Both the position numbers and the translations under genes were made by a program. Below the pieces are notes generated by a model that saw nothing but the letters and a program-made list of their open reading frames with translations, had not been told where the DNA came from and ran no database searches. Positions 1 through 8,334 of a stretch of DNA of 64,000 nucleotides are shown one piece after another. The stretch is taken from positions 3,906,001-3,970,000 of the forward strand of contig NZ_LR134355.1 of the NCBI RefSeq assembly GCF_900637205.1, written 5' to 3'. The stretch comes from Mycolicibacterium chitae. Lineage in GTDB: Bacteria > Actinomycetota > Actinomycetes > Mycobacteriales > Mycobacteriaceae. Positions within the stretch are counted from its first letter, which is position 1. The number at the start of each line of letters is the position of its first letter.

Positions 1-643
1 GTCGTTCGATGTCACCAACCTGCTCAACGGTTTCGAGCCGATGTTCACCCTGTTGGATCCGACCAACCGGGGCAACCTGTCCAACGCGTTGATCAACGCG
101 CTGCAGGGCGACCAGGAGTCGGTGGTGGTGCTGATCTCGGAGACCTCGCGGCTGGCCCAGACCATGGCCGGACCGGATCAGGTGCTCGGCGAGGTCATCG
201 AATCCCTCGGCGCGGTCACCGCGAACCTGGCGGACCGCGGCTCCCAGCTGGAGTCCACCCTGGTCCAACTGCGCACGGTGGTCGCCGGCCTCAACGCGCG
301 CCGCGACGAACTGGTGCACTCCACCGGTTCGATCAACACGGTGATCTCGCGGCTGTCGGCCATCTCCACCGAGGCCAGCCCGGACTTCCAGGAGATGCTG
401 CGCCGGCAGCCGGGGATGTTGGCCTCGATGGTCGCCAACCGCGAGGGCTGGGCGACCCTGGGGTCCAACCTGCCGCTGGTGCTCAAGGGGCTGTCCCGCA
501 TTACCGGTGACTCCACCGCGATGAGCGCGATGCCGTGCGACTTCAACTTCACCCTGTTCAACTTCCTGAAGCCGATCATCCCGACCATCGTCGACGCCGC
601 CACCCCCGGCGGCAAGCGCAAATACACGGCGAAGTGCAGGTGA
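1..643 (+). CDS. mceB: Mce family protein, MceB position, 5' truncated
   Basis: C-terminal part of a mycobacterial Mce protein, a subunit of a lipid-import machine that spans the periplasm and works with YrbE permeases. The frame is already open at base 2, so the start lies outside the window. About 213 residues are visible. They are the helical region downstream of the MCE domain and the typical end, a hydrophobic FNF stretch followed by a basic tail (GGKRKYTAKCR). The next gene starts at an overlapping GTGA, which indicates translational coupling. The B assignment rests on position only: four more Mce genes follow and the fourth gene visible is the lipoprotein (MceE) member. The transported lipid cannot be told from this sequence. 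Confidence 0.85.
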   Translation, partial: SFDVTNLLNGFEPMFTLLDPTNRGNLSNALINALQGDQESVVVLISETSRLAQTMAGPDQVLGEVIESLGAVTANLADRGSQLESTLVQLRTVVAGLNARRDELVHSTGSINTVISRLSAISTEASPDFQEMLRRQPGMLASMVANREGWATLGSNLPLVLKGLSRITGDSTAMSAMPCDFNFTLFNFLKPIIPTIVDAATPGGKRKYTAKCR

Positions 644-1701
644 AGCACGTGAAGCAGGTCAGCGAAACGCAACGGCGGCCAAGGGTTTTGGAGGACCTCA
701 ACAAGGCGTGGCTGGGCACCCTGGCGCTGGTGTCGTTGGTCGCCCTGGTGGTGGCGCTGACGGTGTTCAGCTCGCTGCACCTGGGCAAGCGCTCCTACAC
801 CGCCGAGTTCCTGCAGGCCGCCAGCCTGCGCCCGGGCGACGAGGTGAGCATCGCCGGCATCCCGGTCGGCACGGTCAGCGCCACCGACCTGACCGGCGAC
901 CGGGTGCTGGTGACCATGAAGCTCGACGGCGGGGTGCGGCTGGGTGATCGAACCCGGGCTGCCATCAAGCTGACCACCGTGCTGGGCTCCCGGTACGTGG
1001 AGTTGCGCCCGCAGGGCGAAGGCCACCTGGCCGACGACCGAATTCCGCTGGCCAACACCACGGTTCCCTACGACCTGCAGAAGCTGCTGACCGACTCGAC
1101 CCTGACGTTCGAGGACGTGGACGCCGAGCGGTTCGCCGAGTCGATGGTGACGCTGTCGCAACAACTGCACGGCGTGCCGTCGGTGCTGCCGGAGGCGTTG
1201 GCCAACGTGGAGGACCTGGCCACGGTGATCGCCGACCGGCGGGATCAGATCGCGGAGTTGCTGCGCAGCACCGCCACGGTGGCCACGGTCCTCGGCGATC
1301 AGCAGGACGATCTGGCCGCGCTGATCACCCAGGGCCGGGAACTCACCGGCGAGATCGTCGCCCGCCGTGCCGCGGTGGAGCGACTGCTGGCCGCGGCCAC
1401 CAACCTGATCACCACCGCCGACGAGGTCAGCGGCGCCGATCACGTCCATCTCGATCAGATGATGACCGACATGCGCGAGGTCACCGCGATGCTGGGCGAC
1501 CACGATGCGTTGCTGCGCAACCTGTTCCAGATCATGCCGGTGGCCATGCGCAATGCGGCCAACGCCACCGGGACGGGCCCGTTCCTGGACTTCATGCTGC
1601 CCGGCGGGTTGATGGTCGATTCCTGGATGTGCGCCATCAGCGGCCGCGCCGAGCAGTGGAAGTGGCCCGAGCGCTACCAGTACTTCAAGGATTGCGAGTG
1701 A
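640..1701 (+). CDS. mceC: Mce family protein, MceC position
   Basis: A 353-aa Mce protein. A single N-terminal membrane segment (about residues 23-43, WLGTLALVSLVALVV) anchors it. The MCE domain follows (about 47-130) with the usual GDEVSIAGIPVG core, and then a long helical region that in this family builds the tunnel across the periplasm. The GTG at 640 was chosen because it overlaps the upstream stop as GTGA; a second in-frame GTG at 649 is possible. The stop overlaps the next start by one base (TGATG). Gene order supports the MceC label. No regulatory sequence is visible because the operon begins upstream of the window. Confidence 0.9.
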   Translation: MKHVKQVSETQRRPRVLEDLNKAWLGTLALVSLVALVVALTVFSSLHLGKRSYTAEFLQAASLRPGDEVSIAGIPVGTVSATDLTGDRVLVTMKLDGGVRLGDRTRAAIKLTTVLGSRYVELRPQGEGHLADDRIPLANTTVPYDLQKLLTDSTLTFEDVDAERFAESMVTLSQQLHGVPSVLPEALANVEDLATVIADRRDQIAELLRSTATVATVLGDQQDDLAALITQGRELTGEIVARRAAVERLLAAATNLITTADEVSGADHVHLDQMMTDMREVTAMLGDHDALLRNLFQIMPVAMRNAANATGTGPFLDFMLPGGLMVDSWMCAISGRAEQWKWPERYQYFKDCE

Positions 1702-2810
1702 TGCGCGTGCCCAGGAGAACCGTCGCGCTGGCGGCGCTGTTGACGGCGGTGGCGCTGGTGGTCGGCGGCGCCTACCTGTTGCGCCCGGGCAGCCCGCCGC
1801 CGACGCGGTTGTCCGCCCAGTTCGACAACGCCATCGGACTTTACGTCGGCAACGACGTGTCCGTGCTGGGCATGCCGGTAGGCCGGGTGACCTCGATCGA
1901 CTCCCGCGGGGATCACGTCCTGGTCGGCATCGAGCTGACGGCCGGCACCAAGGTGCCCGCCGACGTCACGGCCGTCACGGTGGGCACGTCGATCCTCACC
2001 GACCGCCACATCGAGCTGACCCCGCCCTATACCGGCGGGGCGATGCTGCCCGACGGCGCGGTGCTGGACGCGGAGTCCACCCGCACCCCCGTCGAGTTCG
2101 ACCGGGTGCTGAAGATGGTCGACAAACTCGGGACCGCCATGGGCGGCGACGGCCACGGCGGTGGCCCGGTGACCGATCTGATGACGGCCACCTCGGCGAT
2201 CACCTCCACCAGCGGTCCGCAGATCAAGACGGCGCTGAGCAAGCTGTCCGAGGCGCTGCGGACCGGTGCGGACGGCGGGGCGGCCACCCGGGAGAACATC
2301 CAGACCATCATCACCAACCTGAGCAGCCTGATGGACGCCGCCGCCCGCAACGAGGGCCAGGTTCGCGAATTCGGCAGCTACGTCCGTCAACTCACCGACC
2401 TGCTGAACGAACAGGGCATCGGCCGGGGTAGCACCGGAGCGCGACTCAACAGCCTGCTCTCCCGGGTCAACGAGTTGCTCGACGACAACGGCGGGCACCT
2501 GCAGGCCACCCTGGGCAGCACCTCGCGGCTGGCCCGGGCGCTGGTCGACTACCGGCGCGAGCTCGCCGAGGTCTTCGACGTCGCGCCGCTGGCCATCGAC
2601 AACGCCGCCGCGGCAATCGATTCCGAGAACGGGATGCTGCGCGTCGGGGCGCACTTCGACTCGGTGTTCTTCGACAGTTCGATGACCAAGGAGGTCTGCA
2701 ACATCCTGGGCCTGCGCCAGCTGGGCTGCCGCACCGGATCGATCCGCGACCTCGGACCGGACTTCGGGGTCACCACCGTGCTCGAGGCGATGACGAGGTT
2801 GGGCGAATGA
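1701..2810 (+). CDS. mceD: Mce family protein, MceD position
   Basis: A 369-aa Mce protein with a short cytoplasmic N-terminus (MRVPRRT), one membrane segment (about 8-29) and an MCE domain (about 35-115, with YVGNDVSVLGMPVG). The C-terminal half is helical, and the tail carries two cysteines (about CNILGLRQLGC) that could form a disulfide. The ATG at 1701 overlaps the upstream stop by one base, and the gene ends in an ATGA overlap with the lipoprotein gene. It lacks the long proline-rich extension seen in some MceD proteins. It is predicted to be one of six different subunits of a hetero-hexameric lipid tunnel. Confidence 0.9.
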   Translation: MRVPRRTVALAALLTAVALVVGGAYLLRPGSPPPTRLSAQFDNAIGLYVGNDVSVLGMPVGRVTSIDSRGDHVLVGIELTAGTKVPADVTAVTVGTSILTDRHIELTPPYTGGAMLPDGAVLDAESTRTPVEFDRVLKMVDKLGTAMGGDGHGGGPVTDLMTATSAITSTSGPQIKTALSKLSEALRTGADGGAATRENIQTIITNLSSLMDAAARNEGQVREFGSYVRQLTDLLNEQGIGRGSTGARLNSLLSRVNELLDDNGGHLQATLGSTSRLARALVDYRRELAEVFDVAPLAIDNAAAAIDSENGMLRVGAHFDSVFFDSSMTKEVCNILGLRQLGCRTGSIRDLGPDFGVTTVLEAMTRLGE

Positions 2811-3955
2811 CCGCGCGGCGAATGGGCAGGACCCACCGGATGATTGCGCCGATCCTGGCCGCGACCGTCGCGTCCGTCGTGGCCGGCTGCTCGGCCGGTG
2901 TCGAGCAGCTGCCGCTGCCCGCGCCCGGGCTCAGCGGGCCCACCTACGAACTGTCCGCCGAGTTCGCCAACGCGCTGAACCTGCCGGACCGGGCCAAGGT
3001 CCGGGTCGGGGGCGCCGACGTCGGCGAGGTCGTCGACATGACCGCCGAGGAGTACACCGCGGTGGTGCAGATGCGCATCCTCGACGGGGTGCGGCTGCCC
3101 GCGGGCACCACCGCCGAGCTGCGGTCGGCCACCCCGCTGGGCGATGTGTTCGTCGCGCTGACCCCGCCCGCCGAACTACCGGCCGCCGACACGGCCATGC
3201 TGGGTGACGGCGCGGTCATCCCGCTGGCGGCGACGGCCGCGGCGGCCACCGTCGAGCAGGTGCTGGCCACCACGTCGCTGATCGTCAACGGCGGCGTGAT
3301 CCGCAACCTGACCCGGGTGCTCAACGGGGTCGGCAGCGCGCTGGGCTCCGACGGTCAGGGCCTGTCGAGCCTGATCCAGGAGTCTCGCGGATTGGTGTCG
3401 ACGATGGCCGACCGCTCCGACGAGATCCGCGACATGCTCGAGCGGACCGCCGCGCTGGCCGACGATCTCAACAGTCGCCGCGGCACCATCAACGATCTGC
3501 TGGACTCCTCGGCGCCGGCGCTGCTGACCCTGGCCGACAACACCGCGGCCATCGTCGAATTGGTGAACCAGCTCGGCGCGGTGACCGATCAGCTGCAGAA
3601 GTTCCCGGCCATCCAGGGCACCGACACCCGCAGCTGGATCCGAGATCTGAACACGCTGTCGTCGGCGTTCAACGAGACCGCCACCGACCCGCGGGTCACG
3701 ATGGCGAACATCATGCGGTTCCTGCCGGCGGCGCTGAAACTGTTCGGTTCCAACGCGGCGGCCGCGGATGTGGATCTGCAGCAGATCGCCATCGGTCACA
3801 TCCCGGACATGAACCACGCGGCCGACCCCGGCTTCACCGGACCCAAATGGGAGAACTGGGACAACATGGTCGGTTCCATCCGGTTCGTGATCACCCAACT
3901 CGGCGACCGGGTGTGGGGACCGGACCGCGGCCGGATCTGGGGGCCGCCGCAATGA
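2807..3955 (+). CDS. mceE: Mce lipoprotein, MceE/LprN-like
   Basis: A 382-aa Mce-family lipoprotein. The signal sequence (about residues 12-27) ends in a lipobox, VVAGC, with Cys28 as the predicted lipidated residue. Position E is the lipoprotein position in mycobacterial mce operons, and this fixes the lettering of the neighbouring genes. The MCE domain lies at about 45-125 (LNLPDRAKVRVGGADVG) and is followed by the helical tunnel region. The ATG start lies in an ATGA overlap with the preceding stop, and the end overlaps the next ATG. Expected location is the periplasmic face of the inner membrane. Confidence 0.93.
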   Translation: MTARRMGRTHRMIAPILAATVASVVAGCSAGVEQLPLPAPGLSGPTYELSAEFANALNLPDRAKVRVGGADVGEVVDMTAEEYTAVVQMRILDGVRLPAGTTAELRSATPLGDVFVALTPPAELPAADTAMLGDGAVIPLAATAAAATVEQVLATTSLIVNGGVIRNLTRVLNGVGSALGSDGQGLSSLIQESRGLVSTMADRSDEIRDMLERTAALADDLNSRRGTINDLLDSSAPALLTLADNTAAIVELVNQLGAVTDQLQKFPAIQGTDTRSWIRDLNTLSSAFNETATDPRVTMANIMRFLPAALKLFGSNAAAADVDLQQIAIGHIPDMNHAADPGFTGPKWENWDNMVGSIRFVITQLGDRVWGPDRGRIWGPPQ

Positions 3956-5241
3956 ATCTGAGCGGGCTGTTCGAACCGGTTGCCGCCGCGGCGATCCGGG
4001 CGGTGCGCTTCGCCAGCTCGCGCCGGTTGCTGCTGTCCATCGTCGGGCAGCTGACCCTGGTGGCGGTCGGGGTCGCTTACCTGGCTTTCGGCGCGCTGCG
4101 GGTCAACCCGTTCGACACCCAGATGGCCGTCCAGGTGCAGTTGGACGAGTCCGGCGGGCTGCTGGCCAGCCAGGACGTCACGCTGCGCGGCATCCCGGTG
4201 GGCCGCGTGCAGTCCGTCGAGGTCACCGGCGACGGGGTGCTGGCCACCGCGCTGATCGACGGTGACGTCCGGATCCCGTTGGCCGACACCGCGGTTCGGG
4301 TGTCGGCCCTGTCCCCGGCGGGCGAACAGTATCTGGACTTCAGCCCGCGCGGCAGCGACGGGCCGTTCATCGAGGACGGCACGATCATCGGTCGGGACCG
4401 CACCGAGACGCCGGTCCCGCTGTGGCGCCTGCTCACGAACGTCGACGGGGTGCTGGCCCAGGCCGACCCCGCGCAGATCTCCGCGGTGATCGACGAACTC
4501 GGGGTCAGCGAGCAGGGCCCGGAGAAGCTGCGGGACCTGTTCAACGGTGCGCAAATGCTGTTGTCCACCCTCGACGGGGTGCTGCCGCAGACCATGACCT
4601 TGCTGCGCAGCAGCCGGACAGTGTTCCGGATCCTCGACGAGTCGTCGGCTGGTCTGCACGCGATGGCGGCGAATCTCGGTGGCACGCTGCAGGGCATCGG
4701 TGCCAAGGACGCCGGTATCCGACAGTTGCTCGACCAGACACCGCAAGTCCTGACGACGGTCGACAAGGTGATCGCCGACAACTCACCGACCATGGTGCAG
4801 TTGCTCGGGGATCTGACCACCGTCGCCGAGCTGTCCTATGTGCGGGTGCCGGCGCTGGACCGGATGTTCAACGACGAACGACCCCCGCTGCTCGACGGCA
4901 TCCGTTCGCTCATGCACGACGGCGCCATCTGGGCGATCGCCGACATCTACCCGCGCCCGCTGTGCGACTATCCGCATCCGCGCGACGTGCCGTTCATCCC
5001 GAACTATCCCGAGCCCTACCTGTACACGTACTGCCAGAACGACGATCCGAACCTGCTGGTGCGCGGGGCGCGCAACGCTCCGCGGCCCCCCGGGGACGAC
5101 ACCGCTGTGCCGCCGGAGGGCCTGGACACCCTGCGGCGCGCCGACCCCACCCCGATCACCGACCACACCATCCGCACCCCCTACGGCGGCCCGGTTCTGC
5201 CGCCGGAGTCGCAGCCCATCCGGCAAGGTGGGCGGTACTGA
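3952..5241 (+). CDS. mceF: Mce family protein, MceF position
   Basis: A 429-aa Mce protein and the last structural gene of the operon. It has a membrane segment at about residues 24-47, an MCE domain at about 55-130 (LASQDVTLRGIPVGRVQSVEV) and a helical region. The C-terminal extension is rich in Pro, Tyr and Cys (DIYPRPLCDYPHPRD, YTYCQN), which is typical of MceF proteins and may be exposed outside the inner membrane. The ATG at 3952 overlaps the mceE stop. Only one base separates its stop from the next possible start at 5243, so the following gene probably belongs to the same transcript. Confidence 0.92.
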   Translation: MNLSGLFEPVAAAAIRAVRFASSRRLLLSIVGQLTLVAVGVAYLAFGALRVNPFDTQMAVQVQLDESGGLLASQDVTLRGIPVGRVQSVEVTGDGVLATALIDGDVRIPLADTAVRVSALSPAGEQYLDFSPRGSDGPFIEDGTIIGRDRTETPVPLWRLLTNVDGVLAQADPAQISAVIDELGVSEQGPEKLRDLFNGAQMLLSTLDGVLPQTMTLLRSSRTVFRILDESSAGLHAMAANLGGTLQGIGAKDAGIRQLLDQTPQVLTTVDKVIADNSPTMVQLLGDLTTVAELSYVRVPALDRMFNDERPPLLDGIRSLMHDGAIWAIADIYPRPLCDYPHPRDVPFIPNYPEPYLYTYCQNDDPNLLVRGARNAPRPPGDDTAVPPEGLDTLRRADPTPITDHTIRTPYGGPVLPPESQPIRQGGRY

Positions 5242-5242
5242 G

Positions 5243-5935
5243 ATGAGGAGCAGCATGCAAGGAACGACGACGAGGCCGGCGCCGCTTCCGGTGGCGCTGC
5301 GCGACGAGCTGCTCACCCACTCGATGCTCAAACGTGTCGGCGACCTGCCCGAGACGGTGTTCCTGCCGGTGCTGCGGTTGGTCAGCGACGACCGCGCCGC
5401 GGTCGAGGCGGGGTGGGCCGCGGTGGCCGCCTCGCGTCGGCGCCGCGGTCTGCTGGAGAGCCCCCGAAGCTCCTGGGAACGCCAGTACGGGCAGTTCGTC
5501 CGCGAATTGGAGTGGGTGGTGGGCGAATTGCTGCGGGATCTGCCGTTCGAGTCGGTCTCGGAGTTGGTCTCGGACGCGATCTCCGGGCGGCTGCGCCGCT
5601 GGCTGCGGTTCCTGCTGCCGGCGTTCAAGGCGGTCAAGATCGTGCCGCGGCGCTGGTATGCGCCCGTCATGGACCTGGGCGTGAGCATGTCGACGTTCCT
5701 GGTCGGGCCCATCCATCGGACCGGTACGGATCCCGACGGCACCCTGGTCTACGAGATCCCGGAGTGCGCCATGCATGTGGTGGCCAAAACCACTCCCACT
5801 CAGGACAATTCGTGCCTGATGGGCTGCAAGGCCGCCTGCGAGAAGGTTTTCCACGCCGAGGGTCCGATGCCGCTCGAGTTCGATCCGCACCTGCCCGGAC
5901 TTTCCTGCACCCTGCGGGTTCGCAGGGCACACTGA
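5243..5935 (+). CDS. unknown Cys-rich protein coupled to the mce operon
   Basis: A 230-aa protein I do not firmly recognise. The N-terminal two thirds is predicted helical, with basic and hydrophobic stretches (about RLRRWLRFLLPAFKAVKIVPRRW). The C-terminus holds five cysteines, three of them in the pattern C-x3-C-x3-C within DNSCLMGCKAACEKVF, plus one in ECAMH and one in LSCTL. The spacing vaguely recalls ATC-hydrolase-like (L-2-amino-thiazoline-4-carboxylate hydrolase) proteins, but this is a guess. The ATG at 5243 sits next to the mceF stop. ATG 5255 (226 aa) is an alternative, with GAGGAG four bases upstream. The gene is squeezed between mceF and a carotenoid oxygenase, suggesting a role in handling the imported or cleaved lipid. 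Confidence 0.8.
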   Translation: MRSSMQGTTTRPAPLPVALRDELLTHSMLKRVGDLPETVFLPVLRLVSDDRAAVEAGWAAVAASRRRRGLLESPRSSWERQYGQFVRELEWVVGELLRDLPFESVSELVSDAISGRLRRWLRFLLPAFKAVKIVPRRWYAPVMDLGVSMSTFLVGPIHRTGTDPDGTLVYEIPECAMHVVAKTTPTQDNSCLMGCKAACEKVFHAEGPMPLEFDPHLPGLSCTLRVRRAH

Positions 5936-5959
5936 CCCCCAGAGGATTGGAGTTCCCCG

Positions 5960-7402
5960 ATGAGCAGCGCCAGTGTTTCCGGCGGCGGCATCAAGGCTTA
6001 CACCCCGCTCTACGACGAGTACGACTACCCCATCGAGAAGGTCAGCGGCGAGTTGCCCGCGGACCTGCGGGGCACGCTGTACCGCAACGGACCGGGCAAG
6101 ATGGAGGCCGGCGGCACCAAGCTCGGCCACCTCTTCGACGGCGACGGCATGCTGTCGATGTTCTCGATGTCCGAGGGCGCCGTGCACTTCCGCAACCGGT
6201 TCATCCAGACCAAGCACTACCAGAAGTCGATCATCTCCGACGCCGCCCCCTACCGGGCGTTGGGGACGATGCGGCCCGGCGGCGTGCTGGCCAACGCGCT
6301 GCGGTTCCCGGCCAACGTCGCCAACACCGGCGTGGTGCTGCATGCCGGTAAGTTGCTCGCGCTGTGGGAGGGCGGCCGGCCCACCCGGGTGGACCCGGAT
6401 ACCTTGCGCACCAGGGGCGAGTACGACTTCGACGGCGAGCTGAAATGGCTCGGCGCCTTCTCCGCACATCCCAAGCGGGACTGGGACACCGGCGAGATGT
6501 TCAACTTCGGGATGGCGATGGCGCCGGTGCCGAAGCTGATCTGCTACCGGGTGGACCGGGCCGGGAAGATGAAGCGGCTGGGCAGCGTGCGACTGCCCGG
6601 GCCGATGTTCAACCACGACGTCGGCCTGACGAAGCGGTACATGGTGTTCGTCATCCCGCCGTTGGTGTTCCCGCTGAAGAAGTTCTTCGGGGCGGCGTTC
6701 GGATTGAACAACTACATCGACGCCATCGAGCACCACGCTTCGCTCGGCACGATGATCGCGCTGGTCCCCCGCGACGGCGGCAAGACCCGGATCATCCACA
6801 CCGATCCGCTGCTGCACCTGCATCTGTCGAACTCCTACGACGACGGTGAGGATGTGGTGGTCGATCTGCTCAACTATCACGCGACCTGGGACCAGCTCAA
6901 CGGTCAGCTGTCCGCCGTCGAGGATCTGCTGGAGACCTCGACGATGCCGTACGGCGGCGTGCCGACCCGGCTGCGCATCTCCCCGTCGGGATCCGTAGGC
7001 ATCGAGGAGTTCTCCGATCGGCAGGGCGAATTCCCGATGTACAACATCAAATACATGGCCAGGCCCAACCGGTACACCTACCTCTCGGCCGGCCTCGACG
7101 GCAACGTCTATCCCAACGGCTTGGTCAAGATCGACAACGAGACCGAGAAGGAAACCGTCTACCGCTTTCCGGACGGTTTCCTCCCGCACGAGGTGGTGTT
7201 CGCCGAACGTCCGGGGGCCACCGCCGAAGATGACGGCTGGCTGCTGGGGCCGGTCCTCGACGGCAACGCGAATATCGCCAACCTGTCGGTGTTCGACGCC
7301 CGGGACATCGAGGCCGGGCCGGTCTACACCGGCACCCTGAACCACCATCTGCCGCTGACCTTCCACGGCTGCTACACACCGCGGGTGGGCCGGCCGCACT
7401 GA
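5960..7402 (+). CDS. carotenoid oxygenase family protein (RPE65/CCD type)
   Basis: A 480-aa non-haem iron enzyme of the carotenoid/retinal-pigment oxygenase family, which cleaves or rearranges polyene or stilbene double bonds. The family's early signature is present (RGTLYRNGPG and HLFDGDGML). The four iron-binding histidines appear to be His170 (SAHPK), His219 (FNHDV), His286 or His288 (HLHLSN) and His469 (FHGCY). Length is normal and there is no signal peptide, so it is probably cytosolic or peripherally membrane-bound. A GGAG precedes the ATG by about six bases. It lies 24 bases after the Cys-rich gene and seems to end the mce transcript, hinting that the mce substrate or a product is an unsaturated isoprenoid. 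Substrate is not predictable from sequence alone. Confidence 0.92.
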   Translation: MSSASVSGGGIKAYTPLYDEYDYPIEKVSGELPADLRGTLYRNGPGKMEAGGTKLGHLFDGDGMLSMFSMSEGAVHFRNRFIQTKHYQKSIISDAAPYRALGTMRPGGVLANALRFPANVANTGVVLHAGKLLALWEGGRPTRVDPDTLRTRGEYDFDGELKWLGAFSAHPKRDWDTGEMFNFGMAMAPVPKLICYRVDRAGKMKRLGSVRLPGPMFNHDVGLTKRYMVFVIPPLVFPLKKFFGAAFGLNNYIDAIEHHASLGTMIALVPRDGGKTRIIHTDPLLHLHLSNSYDDGEDVVVDLLNYHATWDQLNGQLSAVEDLLETSTMPYGGVPTRLRISPSGSVGIEEFSDRQGEFPMYNIKYMARPNRYTYLSAGLDGNVYPNGLVKIDNETEKETVYRFPDGFLPHEVVFAERPGATAEDDGWLLGPVLDGNANIANLSVFDARDIEAGPVYTGTLNHHLPLTFHGCYTPRVGRPH

Positions 7403-7409
7403 TCGCCGG

Positions 7410-8132
7410 CTACCCGGCGATCGCCTGGAACTCCGGGGCGATGAGGTCCCGGAGTTCCGGCCACGGCACGGTGATCACCGCCACGCCGCGGCCGAACTGC
7501 CCGTCCGGAAAGTGCAGTTCGATGCCTTGACCGGTGGGGACCCAGTAGCGGTAGTTGGCGTCGACGGGCGCGATCTCGCTGCCGAACTGCCACCGCCCCG
7601 GATTCGACGGCGGCGCGTAGACGGTGGGCAGGATCTTGGCGGTCTGCTCGGACAGGCGGGCCAGCCCGGCCTTTTTGTCGACGAAGAGATTGTCCCAGTC
7701 GATCAGAATTCCGCTGCGGCAGTCGAATACCCTGGTCGCCACCGCATGAATTGGCATATTCGGCAGATCCGTGCCGTATTCACCGGTGAACACCGTCGAA
7801 ATCGTGACCGGACGCTGCAATACCTTGCCGTCGACATCCAGGGTCCACGCGGTGGTCTTGCTCGCGCTCGGTTCGTAGGTCGCCACCTGCCCGCGGGCCT
7901 CGGCGTCGATGACCCCGTTGATCGCGTCCGCGATCGCGGGGTTCCCGCCCGCGACCCGTTGGTATCGAACTGTCCAGTGACCCAGTTGATCTGGACTGAC
8001 CCCGGTGATGGTCTCGCCGACGGGGTGGAAGGCCTCGCAGGGCGCACCCGGGTCGCCGGTCGCGATCGCGGTCCCCGCGATCGCGGGGACCGCCCCCAGT
8101 GCGGTGACCGCGACGACAATTCGCAGTTTCAT
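7410..8132 (-). CDS. secreted DUF3298-containing protein, MPT64-like
   Basis: A 240-aa protein with a Sec-type signal peptide (MKLRIVVAVTALGAVPAIAG, cleavage likely after the alanine-rich stretch near residue 25). The mature part has the layout of the mycobacterial secreted antigen MPT64/MPB64 and of RsiV-like domains. An N-terminal beta-rich part is followed by a DUF3298 domain with the characteristic end (GIELHFPDGQFGRGVAVITVPWPEL). Two cysteines at about residues 32 and 138 could pair. The function of the family in mycobacteria is not known. The gene is convergent with the carotenoid oxygenase, seven bases apart, and is transcribed from the 8133-8334 intergenic region it shares with the F420 oxidoreductase. 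Confidence 0.8.
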   Translation of the reverse strand: MKLRIVVAVTALGAVPAIAGTAIATGDPGAPCEAFHPVGETITGVSPDQLGHWTVRYQRVAGGNPAIADAINGVIDAEARGQVATYEPSASKTTAWTLDVDGKVLQRPVTISTVFTGEYGTDLPNMPIHAVATRVFDCRSGILIDWDNLFVDKKAGLARLSEQTAKILPTVYAPPSNPGRWQFGSEIAPVDANYRYWVPTGQGIELHFPDGQFGRGVAVITVPWPELRDLIAPEFQAIAG

Positions 8133-8304
8133 ATTTCCACTCCCGCCCGACAGGTTCTGGAGAATTACCGTCGGTGAAATTCGTCGGCCACGCCGCCATT
8201 GTTGTGTTCACCGCTACGGTGTTCTATTCGCATTTCAATATAGCGGGGCCGCGCCATTTGCCGCACCGGTATCGTTGTTCGAGTACTAGGGGCCGCCTAC
8301 TCCA

Positions 8305-8334
8305 ACCAACTGGTTGGTGGTATAACTGAGGACC
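8305..8334 (+). promoter_or_regulatory. candidate operator and near-leaderless promoter
   Basis: The sequence ACCAAC-TG-GTTGGT (8305-8318) is an inverted repeat of two 6-base arms, a form typical of TetR-family operators. Directly behind it is TATAAC (8321-8326), a good mycobacterial -10 box. This places transcription start at about 8333-8335, at or next to the ATG of the F420 oxidoreductase, so the mRNA would be leaderless or nearly so. The operator would sit in the -35/-10 spacer. No matching regulator gene lies next to it. Confidence 0.5.

Noticed and set aside
5156..7399. Long open frame (747 codons) antisense to mceF and the carotenoid oxygenase.
   Set aside because: Composition is His/Arg/Gly/Gln-rich with no family motif, typical of the shadow frame of GC-rich genes. 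The sense genes are unambiguous.
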